A stretch of DNA of 64,000 nt from positions 59,591,369 to 59,655,368 of the forward strand of contig OX442314.1 of NCBI GenBank assembly GCA_949358305.1, written 5' to 3'. Position numbers and translations under genes: made by a program. The notes under the pieces are model-generated. The model made no database searches. It saw nothing but the letters and a program-made list of their open reading frames with translations, and was not told where the DNA came from. Below, piece after piece: positions 10,788 through 21,221 of this stretch; position 1 is the stretch's first letter, and every line of letters begins with the position of its first letter. The stretch comes from Strigamia acuminata. Taxonomy: Eukaryota; Arthropoda; Chilopoda; Geophilomorpha; Linotaeniidae.

Positions 10788-10800
10788 GGTTAGGTTAGGT
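10788..10800. other. TTAGG-like tract at a deletion junction
   Basis: GGTTAGGTTAGG joins gag directly to mid reverse transcriptase. TTAGG is the usual arthropod telomere unit. The gag stop codon (10795-10797) lies inside the tract. It may be filler added during double-strand break repair, or chance. Confidence 0.5.
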
Positions 10801-11823
10801 TTGTATCAGTATCGACTCTTCATCCAGCAAATCCACTGACTCCGCTTCTAATAATCGCTGCTTTAAATCAGCGACTTCAGCTATTAACTCAGCGTGGGTT
10901 GGTTGGGTCCCCACAGTTCCACTCAGTTTACCTGCTGTTACCGGGATCACCTTCTCATCCACGATTTTTTTAAACGCTGCAAGTAGAACATCTGCTGGGT
11001 CTTTTACTTTATGACTTTCGAATAACTTAATTCTCTCTTCCATATCCGCCAAAGTCTTCGGGAATACAGTAATCAACATCTTTTGCATTTCCGGCTTCAA
11101 TCCTTGAAAAATGTAATTAATCTTCAAATTCTCAGGTAATTCTGGTCGCGCATAAGCACATTCGGCCAAGACCTTCTTCATAAATGCATCGGCTTTACCC
11201 TCTGAATGCCTCATAAAATGAAGAGTGTTCAATACATTTTCCTGGCTTTTCCTGAACTTCTTTTCGATTTGTGGCTTCCATTCTTTCCAAGTTCAAGTTG
11301 GATTCGTTTTGTATTGTTCCACAAACCATGCCAGTCCGTCAGTCTTAAGGGCTAACGGCAATTGTTTCACTCGTTCATCATCTGATGCTATTGTAGCTTC
11401 ATAAGCCACAAGCCATTGGTCGATGTTACCTTTTTCCGTATCATAACAAACAACTTCGCGCTTTTGTACCAAAATACCCTTGAGAAGATCAGTCAAAACT
11501 GTTGTTGGGTCCGCCATCTTGGATACAGTTCCTTTTGATGTGGATTCCTTTAATTTTACTGGTGTTAATAATTCAAATACTGATTGAAAAGACTTTGATT
11601 GCGCAAATTTTAATGGGGTTGCAAAAACAGTTTTATCATTCACTGTGGAAGTATTTTGCTCAACCTCCTTTATTCCAGGCTCAGACTGTGAAAATGTTTT
11701 TCTTTTTCTAACCGCTACTTTGGACTCATCCACTGTGCTTACTAATTCTCTTTCTAATTCTTGATTCTTTAAGTCCAGCAGATTATCCACTTGCGCCTGT
11801 GATAACTTAACTGGCTGATCCAC
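10795..11823 (-). pseudogene. gag: Gyp1 gag, truncated with internal stop
   Basis: One continuous minus-strand frame of about 342 codons is interrupted only by a TGA at 11290-11292. The middle part (QWLVAYEATIASDDERVKQL, then WKEWKPQIEKKF) has the look of a Gypsy capsid domain, which assembles the particle around the RNA. No zinc knuckle is left because the 3' end is deleted at the TTAGG-like tract. The first in-frame ATG is at 11517 (MADPTTV), sitting in an AAGATGGCGG context. About 100 well-formed codons precede it back to a GTG at 11823, so the original ATG may have been lost. Confidence 0.75.
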
Positions 11824-12465
11824 TGTTAAGCCTTTAATTATACCTTCACTTTATTCACACAACGCTGTAGCAACTCACAACTTTCACTAACCCTGAAATA
11901 AACTTATGCACAATTAATTATCACAATTAGTCACTAATTCAAAATAAATTTCAATAACAAAAAAAATTATTATTATTTCCTGAAAAATAATCAAAATTAA
12001 TCATCAAAATCAACATAAACTTCTACATAAACCAAAAAGAAAACATTTCCTATAATTGAATCATTATTAATATAAGTTTTATCATTAAACAAGCATTCAA
12101 TATTCACTACTCTTAACCTCCAAAACAACCTCATTTTATTATATAAATTCAACTTGGGTAAATATCTTTAATAAATTCAAATATGTAATCTTTATTAGTG
12201 CACTATAATTAAATATTCAACCCCAATTGACTTTTCCAGGTCAATTTTCACAATGAGTCACCTTCCAATCTTATCACTCATGCAAATGAGTTTGCAACTT
12301 TTCAAAATTTTATATGACTTTTATTTGAATTTTACTGAATTTTAATGCAAATTTGTACGGATTTCAAATGGATCTTCTAATTTTAGCAAATAACTGGCCA
12401 ATTTCACTTTACTTTTACTACTTTTCACTACTTTTAGCCAATTAATGGGTCTCAAACAGAAAGAA
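11824..12465 (-). other. Gyp1 5' leader
   Basis: About 640 bases of AT-rich sequence between the primer site and gag of the minus-strand element. No coding frame is seen. It would be the untranslated leader holding any packaging signal. Confidence 0.5.
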
Positions 12466-12480
12466 CCGCAATCTCCACCA
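12466..12480 (-). other. Gyp1 primer-binding site (tentative)
   Basis: Three bases inside the 5' LTR the minus strand reads TGGTGGAGATTGCGG. The first ten bases complement an animal tRNA-Ala 3' end, then a one-base shift is needed. Another tRNA may fit better. Confidence 0.5.
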
Positions 12481-12483
12481 CTT

Positions 12484-12988
12484 TGTTACGTGGCCAGACT
12501 GACTACTGTTTGACCACGTAAATACTTTATATTAGACTGGGGGTTTGCAATTGCATTAAGTTAAACTAGCATTTAAACTGTGTTGCTAATAAGAAGGAAA
12601 TGAAGAGGACTCATTGTATTATTATTAAAATATAACGGTATGTTTATTAAATCATAAATACAATCTGAAAACAAATATAATTTAACTTAAACTAAATTCT
12701 AAAACTATCTTAAAAATAACCTAAGACTAAATAAGCATGATTAACTATTGGGATGGGAAAACCTTGAGATGCCACTGCAATAACTGCCTGACAACCTCTG
12801 TGCCAATTTGGCTCTTGTCAAACATTAAATAGAGCTCGATCGTTCTATTATTCAGTGATAGGTAAAGTCATTACCTCATCCGCTTAAGGCGGACTCTAGT
12901 GAGAGTTTTAGGGGTTATTCTCTAATGATTAACTACGGAAGCAAGGTGGCGACAGCTGATTCACAGCGTGCTCGCCCACCGCGTAACA
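12484..12988 (-). repeat. Gyp1 5' LTR
   Basis: 505-base upstream LTR of the minus-strand element, two substitutions from the copy at 4886-5390. It is followed on the right by the ATAT target duplication. Confidence 0.93.
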
Positions 12989-12992
12989 ATAT

Positions 12993-14829
12993 TAAACACT
13001 AGCGATTTTTGTCCCACATTTCATCAGTTTTTGCCCCTCATTTTATGGAATTTTTGCCCCACATTACATCATCGTCCCGATGCTCAACCCGTCATAGATT
13101 TCTTACAAAAGCATTAAAAGATTATTTCACAATTTATTTAGTGGCGAAAGAAGAAATCACGTTCATACACTTTCCTCCCGGACCAGATGCTGCCGCTGAA
13201 GCTGCCGCTTAAACACTGGAGATTTACATATCTTCGTAACGGCCGCTCATCATTGAATTTGCTTTATTACACATTTATTCAAACTTAATGAAAACACATC
13301 AATTATCCACAAGAGAAATACGCCTCTTTGTCTCGGACGTCACATCAATTCCCAATTTTATTGGCCGCCTCTCCTGCCACATCACCAAACCCACTAAAAA
13401 GCACCTCCAAAACTCGTTCATTCACATTCAAAACAACACAACTTAATGTCGTCTTCGCGCAGCGAATGTGTTAAGGCAGTAAACTGGAATGTATTGTGTG
13501 AAAACTAGAGTTTTAAGTTAGAGAGGGGTCGGATAGCGACAGGATAAAGTCAACATGTCAGGGTCCAGAACACCTCATGAGTATGACCCTTTGTGGTCTC
13601 CTCATTGCCGCATGTGTTAGAGACATCGCCCTCATACTCGGGAATTACATGACCGAGCCTTGATCTCCTTATTTCGCGATCCCGACGCATTCCAGCTATT
13701 CTGTTGTGAAATTTTAAGCTTGATTTAAAGATTTAAAACTTGCTTTTACTCGAAAAAGCGGCTAAAAACTCGCCCGCTTGAGCAAACATAAACTTGCGTT
13801 TTTATTCAAAGCTTTGCTTTGAAGCGAGCTTGTACTCACCCGCTCCGATCAAGTTCGATTTACCTGCTTCAACTTTTTTTTTCAATTTTTTTTCGTTCTT
13901 TGGAAAAATTATTTGGTTTTTTGTTCATTTCAAATTTTTTTTTCCATTCTTTTGTAACAATTTTGTTTTTTGTCAATACTTTAACCAATAAGAAAAAAAA
14001 TCCAACTCTCTACCTCCTCGTGGTTTTTCCCGGATAAAACGAAAAAAGAGCTCTGAGCTCTGGTCAATTTTATTCAATAATTCAATTTTAGTCAACGAGT
14101 GTTTTTTTTATACATTTAAAATTTCTTTTTCCATTCTTTTGGTACAATTATTTGGTTTTTTTTTGTTCATTTCAAATGTTTTTTTCATTCTTTTGGCACA
14201 ATTATTTGGTTTTTTGTTCAACGATAAACGAAAAAAGATGGAAAACGAGCTGCGTGCACAGATTGAACATCTAAGAGAGAAGAAAAAAGCATTAAACCGA
14301 GAAGTAACAAATTTAGTGCGAGTATTATTTTGTCTCCAACGCCTCTCTCCACATCCAATAGTTAATTTAGAAAGACACGTGGGAACTTTAGAAGGACAAC
14401 TGGTAGGATCAGTTTGGCAAGTGGTAACTTTAGAAGGCCAAGTGGGAACTTTAGAAGGACAACTCAGCTCGCAGCCCGCAGTCGTTCCTGCTGCCCGGCC
14501 CGTCAAAAAGAACGTTGCTTCGTTTCCTAGAGGTCGCTACAAGAGTGACCTTGTCCTACTCGTTTTCAGCTGTTTCGTTTCGTTGTTGTAGTTACAGTCT
14601 TTACAATCCTCCTGTGTGTGAGAGAGCAGAGTTGAGTCACTCTGCAGTAACTACATATTCCTTTTAGGAGTTTTTTGTTTACAATTTTGTTAGTTTTAAG
14701 TTTTTGTTTTTGTCTCGTGTTCAGGTTAATGTTCTTTTACGTTTTTCCTGTTTCTTTCCCTGTTTAGTTCATCTATGTTTTGTGGGGGGTCAGTTTCCCT
14801 CGCAAACTCGAGCCCTTTCAGATCTGTTT
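12993..14829. other. Flank between Gyp1 and BEL1
   Basis: Mostly non-coding. Around 13700-13830 there are AAGC/GCTT-rich inverted words. At 13860-14225 a T-rich segment (CATTCTTTTGG, ATTATTTGGTTTTTTGTTCATTTC) recurs three times, the last two copies at 14133 and 14187. A weak frame follows at 14238. The flank ends in the TGTTT target site of BEL1. Confidence 0.4.
14238..14591 (+). CDS. Possible small coiled-coil protein
   Basis: An ATG frame of 117 codons. Residues 1-30 look like a charged amphipathic helix (ENELRAQIEHLREKKKAL), and residues 48-77 hold three repeats of a TLEGQ motif. It then becomes basic and ends in a short hydrophobic tail. The start has a good context (AAAGATGG). I do not recognise the family, and with no neighbours or 5' signals it could be a fragment of a larger gene or a chance frame in a repeat-derived region. 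Confidence 0.25.
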   Translation: MENELRAQIEHLREKKKALNREVTNLVRVLFCLQRLSPHPIVNLERHVGTLEGQLVGSVWQVVTLEGQVGTLEGQLSSQPAVVPAARPVKKNVASFPRGRYKSDLVLLVFSCFVSLL

Positions 14830-15300
14830 TGTGAAAACCGACACGCTTTTACACGTGTATTATTATTAAAATTTATTCATTATTTGTTCATTGTTTGAAA
14901 TAGTCCGATATTTGATATATCATTGAATTTGACTGTGTTTTATTTAATTCTTTTAAAGTTGTATTTTATTTAATTTGAAGTGGCTATTTTTCAACTTGAC
15001 CTTTTTATCTTTTTCTGAGAATCAACTCGTCTTTCTATGTGTTAGCAATTATCTGGCGTTCCCCTTTGGAACTCGTCATATTTTCTCCGTGTGCTTCACC
15101 CTGTAGCATGGAGTATTTGTCATTGTTTCTTTGTATTTTTAATTACCACTGTTCTGAATAGAATAAAATTAGTCTTGAAGAAGTTTTGAACCAACAAGTC
15201 ATGCTCTTTATTTCTCACAATCTACACAACAATTTGAGATCGAATATTGTTATTCAGGGAATCTACAATTAATCCGCAAATATCATATTGCATTTCAAAT
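14830..15300 (+). repeat. BEL1 5' LTR
   Basis: Starts TGTGAAAACC. It contains an AATAAA at 15162-15167 as likely polyadenylation signal. It matches 20626-21096 base for base as far as I can see. Confidence 0.93.
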
Positions 15301-15301
15301 T

Positions 15302-15319
15302 TGGTGCCGAAACCCGGGA
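15302..15319 (+). other. BEL1 primer-binding site (tRNA-Phe)
   Basis: TGGTGCCGAAACCCGGGA is the exact complement of the 3' end of animal tRNA-Phe (CCCGGGTTTCGGCA plus CCA). It primes minus-strand DNA synthesis. Confidence 0.85.
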
Positions 15320-15362
15320 AAACATCTAAGTAATTCCCCACATCACACGCTGAATCACAAAT

Positions 15363-18300
15363 ATGGTACGCGTGTACGAGATAAAGAGGCGAGCGCTCAC
15401 GACGGCCATTGCTGCTGCCAACGCCCTGATGACCACTATCACCACGGGAGTCAACAACGCAGCCCTATTGTCGAAGGACGAACTCGCCCTTTGGTCGCAA
15501 CAACTCAACCAAAAATTACTCAGAGCACAAAAATCGTTTGAAGTCTGTTTGGAACAAGCCAAGTCGGAACACGAGATCGATGAAACAATGGGCGATATGG
15601 ATGCGACAGAAGACAGAGCAGCCGCTACAAAGGCAACGATAGACAGGTACATTCGAATAAATTACCCGCCTGTTCCACCTGTAGTCGACGCTCCGCTGCC
15701 CGCACCCACGCCGATTGACCACGACGCGCTCGTCGCAGCCGTGACCGCCGCTGTGACCGCCACCGCTCGAGCCACTCCGCCGCCCGTGATCCACCAAAAT
15801 GTAAGAAGAAAACCGCTGGAAATTCCGAGGTTCGACGGGAAACGACCCGAGGACTGGGGGGGTTTCTGGAAGACTTTTTGCGTACAGGTCGCGGACGACG
15901 CGACGCTCGACGAGGAACAAAAGCTGCTGCACTTACGTGCTCATCTGCTCGGCGACGCAATGGAGGAAATTAGAACACTCGAAATAAATGCCGCCAACTA
16001 CGCCGTGGCTGTGAATCGACTGACGAAAAAATACTGTGATCGGGCAGTGTTGGAAAACAGGTTTTTGTCTAACTTATTAAATTTGCCAATCATTAGCAGT
16101 GAACGAGACATTGTTGGACTACAAAAGCTGCACCGACACGTGGAAATAAACGTGGAAAACTTGTCGAATATCCAAGTTCCGCTCGTAGAAATCCAACGCA
16201 TGCTGTTCCCCGTCCTGGCCGCAGCCATTCCGAGAACTGTAATGCGCAAATATGATGACGACTGCGAGGGCGAACGATCGGTAATCAGATTAATGTCGTG
16301 GGTACGAGAATTTTTATTAAAGGAGAATCGATACGAAATGATGATAAACCAACAAAAAGCGATCAAAACACCCACGCCAACTGACCCGGCCAAAGGAAGT
16401 GGAGATTCGAAGGGAAAGTCACATCGACGCAGAGGAGGAGTCAAGGAGAGCTCCGTCAACTCACTCTCGGTGGTAACAAATAAATGTCAATTTTGCTCTT
16501 CTAATGAACACAGCCGAAAAACGTGCCCACTCACGGTGGAAGAGCGAAGGAGGAAAATTCAATCACAAGGAACCTGCATGAGATGTTTAGGCAGAACACC
16601 CCATAAAACTGAAGACTGCCGTACCACCATGAAATGCTTCCGATGTGACGGATTACACCACACTCAAATCTGCGATCAACCACGAGCCAACCCGATCGAC
16701 AACACTGCGCTAAAAGTACACGCCTCTGCCGTCGTGAGTAAAACCAAGAAATACGAATTTTTAATGGTGATGATGGTGAACGTGATTGGCGAAAAAATAA
16801 CGAAACCAGCCGTGTGCTACGTCGATGGCGGGGCACAACGGACATTTATAAGAGCTGATCTGTCGAGAAAACTAAATCTGAAAATTATAGGAACCGAGCA
16901 AATGACTTTATCCGTGTTTGGTCGCGAGCCGACGACTGGAGTCCACAACAAGGTGGAATTGACTCTCACTCCAACGCACGCCGAGACGCCTCGCATCACA
17001 ATAGAAGCCGTAGAAATCTCACACGTGACGTCAACACCCTGCGAAGTCCCGAATGAATACTTAAAAAAAAAATTGAAGGAGAAAGGAGTCCAAGCGGCAT
17101 GTAAACAGGTGGCCCTGCATTCCGACGAGGTGGATTTGTTGATAGGAGTCGACAACTACTGGAAAATTACGACCAAGAGAACTGAATTCATAGAAGACAA
17201 CTTAATAGCAGTCAACACAAACTTTGGGTGGACACTGCATGGACAAACAACCAATGGCACTCACATCCTTGCAACAACGGTGAGAACAAATAAAATCACC
17301 TTTGTACAATCCACAGATGACATTATGAAGAAACTCTGGGAATTGGAGGCCATTGGAATCCAGCATGAGTCGATGGAAGACACGGACGAAGTCGAAGTTC
17401 TGCGCAAATTCAACGAATCAATACGATGGACTGGAACCAACTACTCGGTTGCACTGCCGTGGGTCGTCGACAGCAACGAGCTAGAAGATAATTTTACCAT
17501 TGCAGAGCAGCGTTTCATGAATTTGCTTAGAAAATTCCGTCGACAGCCTAATTTGTATTTAGAATATAAAAAAGTCATCGAGGAACAATTGGAACAAGGC
17601 ATCGTTGAAGAAGTGACCGGAGACACGTCCAACCCAATTTATTACATGCCACACAGGCCAATAATAAAAGAAGAGCGAGTTACAACAAAACTGAGGATCG
17701 TGTTCGACGCGTCAGCCCATCAAAAGGGGCAGCTATCGCTAAACGATTGCCTGTCCAAAGGTATAAACTTTTTGCCGTCCCTAATCGTTGTATTGATGAA
17801 ATTTAGACTCCGAAAAATCGCTGAGACGTCGGATATTCGCAAGGCGTTCCACATGATCGAAATTGAAGTAAAGGATCGAGACGTAACACGTTTTCTGTGG
17901 GTTTGCGCAGACTGGGACGGAACGCGACGAGCCAAAATTCGAGTACTACGCCAAACACGCGTTCTCTTCGGCGCAGCGCCCAGCCCTTTCCTTTTAAATG
18001 CAACCATCAAACGCCACATCAAGATCTACCAAGACAAATATCCCGCCACATACGAATTACTTTGTCGATTCTTATACGTGGACGATTTGATCACGTCGGT
18101 GGACGACATTGACCAGGCAGTGAGGACATTCGAACAAGCTCGCGAAATGCTCTCATCAGCCGGCATGCAACTGGTAAAATGGCAGACTAATTCTCCTGAA
18201 CTACGCGAAATATTCAGAAAAGAAGATCCTGCAGATGCAAAGGTGACATCAAATGAAGAATCCAAAGTGCTGGGACTGAAATGGGATCCAACTTCAGACA

Positions 18301-20630
18301 AGCTGAGTCTACAAATCGAAAATATATCGAGCGTGGACAGCACAACAGTGACGAAAAGAGAAGTAGTCCAAATCTCCGCCCAGATATTTGACCCACTCGG
18401 ATTCGTCACGCCATTCACCGTCACTGCAAGAATCTTTTTCCAATCACTTTGGCTGAGAAAATTGGAATGGGATGAAAAATTGGATGATGTTCTTAGACTC
18501 AACTGGCTTAAATGGGCAGAACAAATTCCAAAATTGAGTGAATTCCAAATTCCAAGATGGCTGGGAGTGAAAAATGAAATGAACTGCGAGATCCATATTT
18601 TTTCCGATGCAAGCCCCAAGGCGTACGGTGCTGTCGCCTACATTCAAGACACCACGGAAGACTTAATCAATTCTTTTTTTATTTTTTCTAAATGTAGGGT
18701 GGCACCAGTCAAGCCATTAACATTGCCAAAATTGGAACTAATGGGAGCCTTGGTAGCAGTCCGCATGGCCGACCAAATTAAAGAAGTGACGAGCTGCCGT
18801 GAAATACACTACTGGACTGACTCCCAAATATGCATACATTGGATCCGCAACACAGCTAAAAGGCCGCCGACATTCATACAGAACAGAGTGTTAGAAATCC
18901 GCGAAAAGTCAAAAATTGACAATTGGAGACACGTGCCAGGCGTCGACAATCCTGCTGACCGCTTGACACGCGGTTTGACAGTCGACGAATTGATAAACGA
19001 CCAGCTGTGGTGGAACGGTCCAAACTGGATGCGGGACTCACGTGACAATTGGCCAAGCTTGGAGGTGGAAATAACAGACGATTCAGACGAGGACGACATC
19101 GAGACTCACGTCAAATCCCTCCAAATCATTAATACTGAATTTATTTTTTCCAAATTTAGTTCGTTCGGTCGATTACGACGAGTCACGGCCTGGATGCTGA
19201 GATTCGCAGCCAACACACGAGCTGCTGACACCTCAGAAAAAATCCAAGGACCACTAACCGTCACCGAACTCAAACGAGCCGAGACGACACTGATCCGAGC
19301 TGCACAGCGAGAGTGCTACGGAGCCGAGATGACACGACTACAAAATGAAAAGCCGTTGACCGATTCAAAACTACAAAACTTAAAAGTTTTTTTGGACGTT
19401 TCTGGCGTGCTCAAATTGGACACTCGACTCAGGAACTCCAAAGATGCCATCACTGCAAACTCCCCCGTGCTTCTCCCGTCCGATCATGCACTCACTAAAT
19501 TGATTTTATCGTTTTCACATTCTCAGGTTTTCCATTGCGGTTTGACAGCTACCTTGGCATATTTTCGTCAGAATTACTGGACGCCGGCCGCAAGGAGAAC
19601 TTTGAAAACGATTCTAAACAAGTGTGTGACTTGCAAGAGAATAAATGGACGATTGATGAGAGAAGTGCCCGGACAACTACCTTTTGATCGAGTATCACAG
19701 TGCAGCCCATTCGCCATCACTGGAGTCGATTTCGCAGGCCCAATCATCGTACGTGGAAGGAAGACCAAAGCATACATCGCCCTCTTCACTTGCGCCAATG
19801 TCCGAGCAGTACACTTGGAACTGATTCCGTCACTTACCACCTCAGATTTCGTAGGCGTGCTGGAACGCTTCATCAGCCGACGAGGGATGCCTAGGACCAT
19901 CTACAGTGACAACGGGACGACGTTCCATCGTACAAACCGTGAACTGTGCGCTCTGCTGCAAAATACAAAAGACGATTCCGTGCGCAATTTCTTAACCCAA
20001 AAAGGGATTGAGTGGAAATTCATCGTGGAAAATGCTCCTTGGTGGGGAGGATTTTGGGAGAGGATGATTCAAACTGTCAAATCTTGTTTAAAAAAAACGA
20101 TAGGATCAGCCTCTCTCAACTTCTTCCAACTTGAAACTTTGCTCACCCAGGTAGAGGCCATCATCAACAAAAGACCTATTACCTACATCTATGACGCGCC
20201 AAATGAACCCGAAGCGCTCACACCGGCCCATTTTTTGACGGGGACCAACCTGACAAGTTTGCCATCTGCTGAAGACGCTACCTCGAACGAACCGACTCAG
20301 CAGTCATTCATCCACCAATGGAAGAGACGCCAAAGCATCTTGATGGACTTTTGGCGACGATGGTCTCGTGAGTATTTGGTCGACTTAAAGAGACAAGTGG
20401 GAAAACCAAATACTTGTCAACTTCAAACGGGAGATGTAGTGTTAGTGGAGGATTTACTAAAATCAAGAGTTAACTGGAAAATGGCACGTGTTACCAGTGT
20501 TCATCCCGGCAAAGACGGTGTGACGCGCTCATGCGAATTGTTAATGCCTAACGGCAATAAATTTAGGCGACCTGTGCAACGCTTAATAAAAATGGAGATT
20601 CATTCCGGTCCCGTGCCGCCGGCAGTGTGA
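15363..20630 (+). CDS. gag-pol: BEL1 Gag-Pol polyprotein
   Basis: 1755 codons without interruption, starting at an ATG 44 bases after the primer site. In order: a BEL-type gag domain (about residues 140-330, IPRFDGKRPEDWGGFWKTF); zinc-knuckle cysteines (about 370-445, CQFCSSNEHSRKTC, CMRCLG, CFRCDGLHHTQIC); an aspartic protease with CYVDGGAQRTFI near residue 487; reverse transcriptase with YVDD near 905; RNase H (IFSDASPKAYGAVAY); integrase zinc finger (CVTCKRINGR); integrase core with GVDFAGP, IYSDNGTTF and WWGGFWERM; and a C-terminal DUF5641-like end. The protease triad reads D-G-G instead of the usual D-S/T-G. The stop codon is made by the first bases of the 3' LTR. Expected role: particle formation, reverse transcription and integration. 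Confidence 0.95.
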   Translation: MVRVYEIKRRALTTAIAAANALMTTITTGVNNAALLSKDELALWSQQLNQKLLRAQKSFEVCLEQAKSEHEIDETMGDMDATEDRAAATKATIDRYIRINYPPVPPVVDAPLPAPTPIDHDALVAAVTAAVTATARATPPPVIHQNVRRKPLEIPRFDGKRPEDWGGFWKTFCVQVADDATLDEEQKLLHLRAHLLGDAMEEIRTLEINAANYAVAVNRLTKKYCDRAVLENRFLSNLLNLPIISSERDIVGLQKLHRHVEINVENLSNIQVPLVEIQRMLFPVLAAAIPRTVMRKYDDDCEGERSVIRLMSWVREFLLKENRYEMMINQQKAIKTPTPTDPAKGSGDSKGKSHRRRGGVKESSVNSLSVVTNKCQFCSSNEHSRKTCPLTVEERRRKIQSQGTCMRCLGRTPHKTEDCRTTMKCFRCDGLHHTQICDQPRANPIDNTALKVHASAVVSKTKKYEFLMVMMVNVIGEKITKPAVCYVDGGAQRTFIRADLSRKLNLKIIGTEQMTLSVFGREPTTGVHNKVELTLTPTHAETPRITIEAVEISHVTSTPCEVPNEYLKKKLKEKGVQAACKQVALHSDEVDLLIGVDNYWKITTKRTEFIEDNLIAVNTNFGWTLHGQTTNGTHILATTVRTNKITFVQSTDDIMKKLWELEAIGIQHESMEDTDEVEVLRKFNESIRWTGTNYSVALPWVVDSNELEDNFTIAEQRFMNLLRKFRRQPNLYLEYKKVIEEQLEQGIVEEVTGDTSNPIYYMPHRPIIKEERVTTKLRIVFDASAHQKGQLSLNDCLSKGINFLPSLIVVLMKFRLRKIAETSDIRKAFHMIEIEVKDRDVTRFLWVCADWDGTRRAKIRVLRQTRVLFGAAPSPFLLNATIKRHIKIYQDKYPATYELLCRFLYVDDLITSVDDIDQAVRTFEQAREMLSSAGMQLVKWQTNSPELREIFRKEDPADAKVTSNEESKVLGLKWDPTSDKLSLQIENISSVDSTTVTKREVVQISAQIFDPLGFVTPFTVTARIFFQSLWLRKLEWDEKLDDVLRLNWLKWAEQIPKLSEFQIPRWLGVKNEMNCEIHIFSDASPKAYGAVAYIQDTTEDLINSFFIFSKCRVAPVKPLTLPKLELMGALVAVRMADQIKEVTSCREIHYWTDSQICIHWIRNTAKRPPTFIQNRVLEIREKSKIDNWRHVPGVDNPADRLTRGLTVDELINDQLWWNGPNWMRDSRDNWPSLEVEITDDSDEDDIETHVKSLQIINTEFIFSKFSSFGRLRRVTAWMLRFAANTRAADTSEKIQGPLTVTELKRAETTLIRAAQRECYGAEMTRLQNEKPLTDSKLQNLKVFLDVSGVLKLDTRLRNSKDAITANSPVLLPSDHALTKLILSFSHSQVFHCGLTATLAYFRQNYWTPAARRTLKTILNKCVTCKRINGRLMREVPGQLPFDRVSQCSPFAITGVDFAGPIIVRGRKTKAYIALFTCANVRAVHLELIPSLTTSDFVGVLERFISRRGMPRTIYSDNGTTFHRTNRELCALLQNTKDDSVRNFLTQKGIEWKFIVENAPWWGGFWERMIQTVKSCLKKTIGSASLNFFQLETLLTQVEAIINKRPITYIYDAPNEPEALTPAHFLTGTNLTSLPSAEDATSNEPTQQSFIHQWKRRQSILMDFWRRWSREYLVDLKRQVGKPNTCQLQTGDVVLVEDLLKSRVNWKMARVTSVHPGKDGVTRSCELLMPNGNKFRRPVQRLIKMEIHSGPVPPAV

Positions 20631-21096
20631 AAACCGACACGCTTTTACACGTGTATTATTATTAAAATTTATTCATTATTTGTTCATTGTTTGAAATAGT
20701 CCGATATTTGATATATCATTGAATTTGACTGTGTTTTATTTAATTCTTTTAAAGTTGTATTTTATTTAATTTGAAGTGGCTATTTTTCAACTTGACCTTT
20801 TTATCTTTTTCTGAGAATCAACTCGTCTTTCTATGTGTTAGCAATTATCTGGCGTTCCCCTTTGGAACTCGTCATATTTTCTCCGTGTGCTTCACCCTGT
20901 AGCATGGAGTATTTGTCATTGTTTCTTTGTATTTTTAATTACCACTGTTCTGAATAGAATAAAATTAGTCTTGAAGAAGTTTTGAACCAACAAGTCATGC
21001 TCTTTATTTCTCACAATCTACACAACAATTTGAGATCGAATATTGTTATTCAGGGAATCTACAATTAATCCGCAAATATCATATTGCATTTCAAAT
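20626..21096 (+). repeat. BEL1 3' LTR
   Basis: Downstream LTR, overlapping the last five bases of the gag-pol frame (its TGTGA supplies the TGA stop). No clear polypurine tract precedes it; the nearest purine run is AAAAATGGAGA about 28 bases upstream. Confidence 0.93.
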
Positions 21097-21221
21097 GTTT
21101 TTTGGCTAACGTGTTGTGTGTGTATCGCTTCAATGATGTGTGTCCTCTATTTTAGCACTCGTTGAGTTAGTCGAGGAGTCACATAGCCGTTTGCCAGACG
21201 CTCCTATGTCGAAATGCTGTT

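Larger units (their letters stand above)
4886..12988 (-). mobile_element. Gyp1: Ty3/Gypsy LTR retrotransposon, defective
   Basis: Two direct 505-base LTRs (4886-5390 and 12484-12988) starting TGTTACG and ending CGTAACA bracket a minus-strand internal region. The 4-base target duplication ATAT is at 4882-4885 and 12989-12992. I count two differences between the LTRs (A/G in the AT-rich part, G/A at a CpG near the end), so insertion was recent. The inside is nevertheless wrecked: gag has a TGA, everything from gag C-terminus to mid reverse transcriptase is deleted at a TTAGG-like junction, reverse transcriptase has a TAG, and a 1477-base DNA element sits in pol. Recent LTRs with heavy internal damage suggest the copy was already defective when it moved, using proteins supplied in trans. 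Confidence 0.93.
14830..21096 (+). mobile_element. BEL1: BEL/Pao LTR retrotransposon, apparently intact
   Basis: Direct LTRs of about 471 bases (14830-15300 and 20626-21096) look identical by eye. A TGTTT target duplication is at 14825-14829 and 21096-21100; its first T overlaps the last shared LTR base, so the exact 3' edge is uncertain by a base or more. A tRNA-Phe primer site follows the first LTR and a single 1755-codon gag-pol frame fills the inside. Identical LTRs plus an open frame mark a very young, possibly still mobile copy. Confidence 0.95.
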
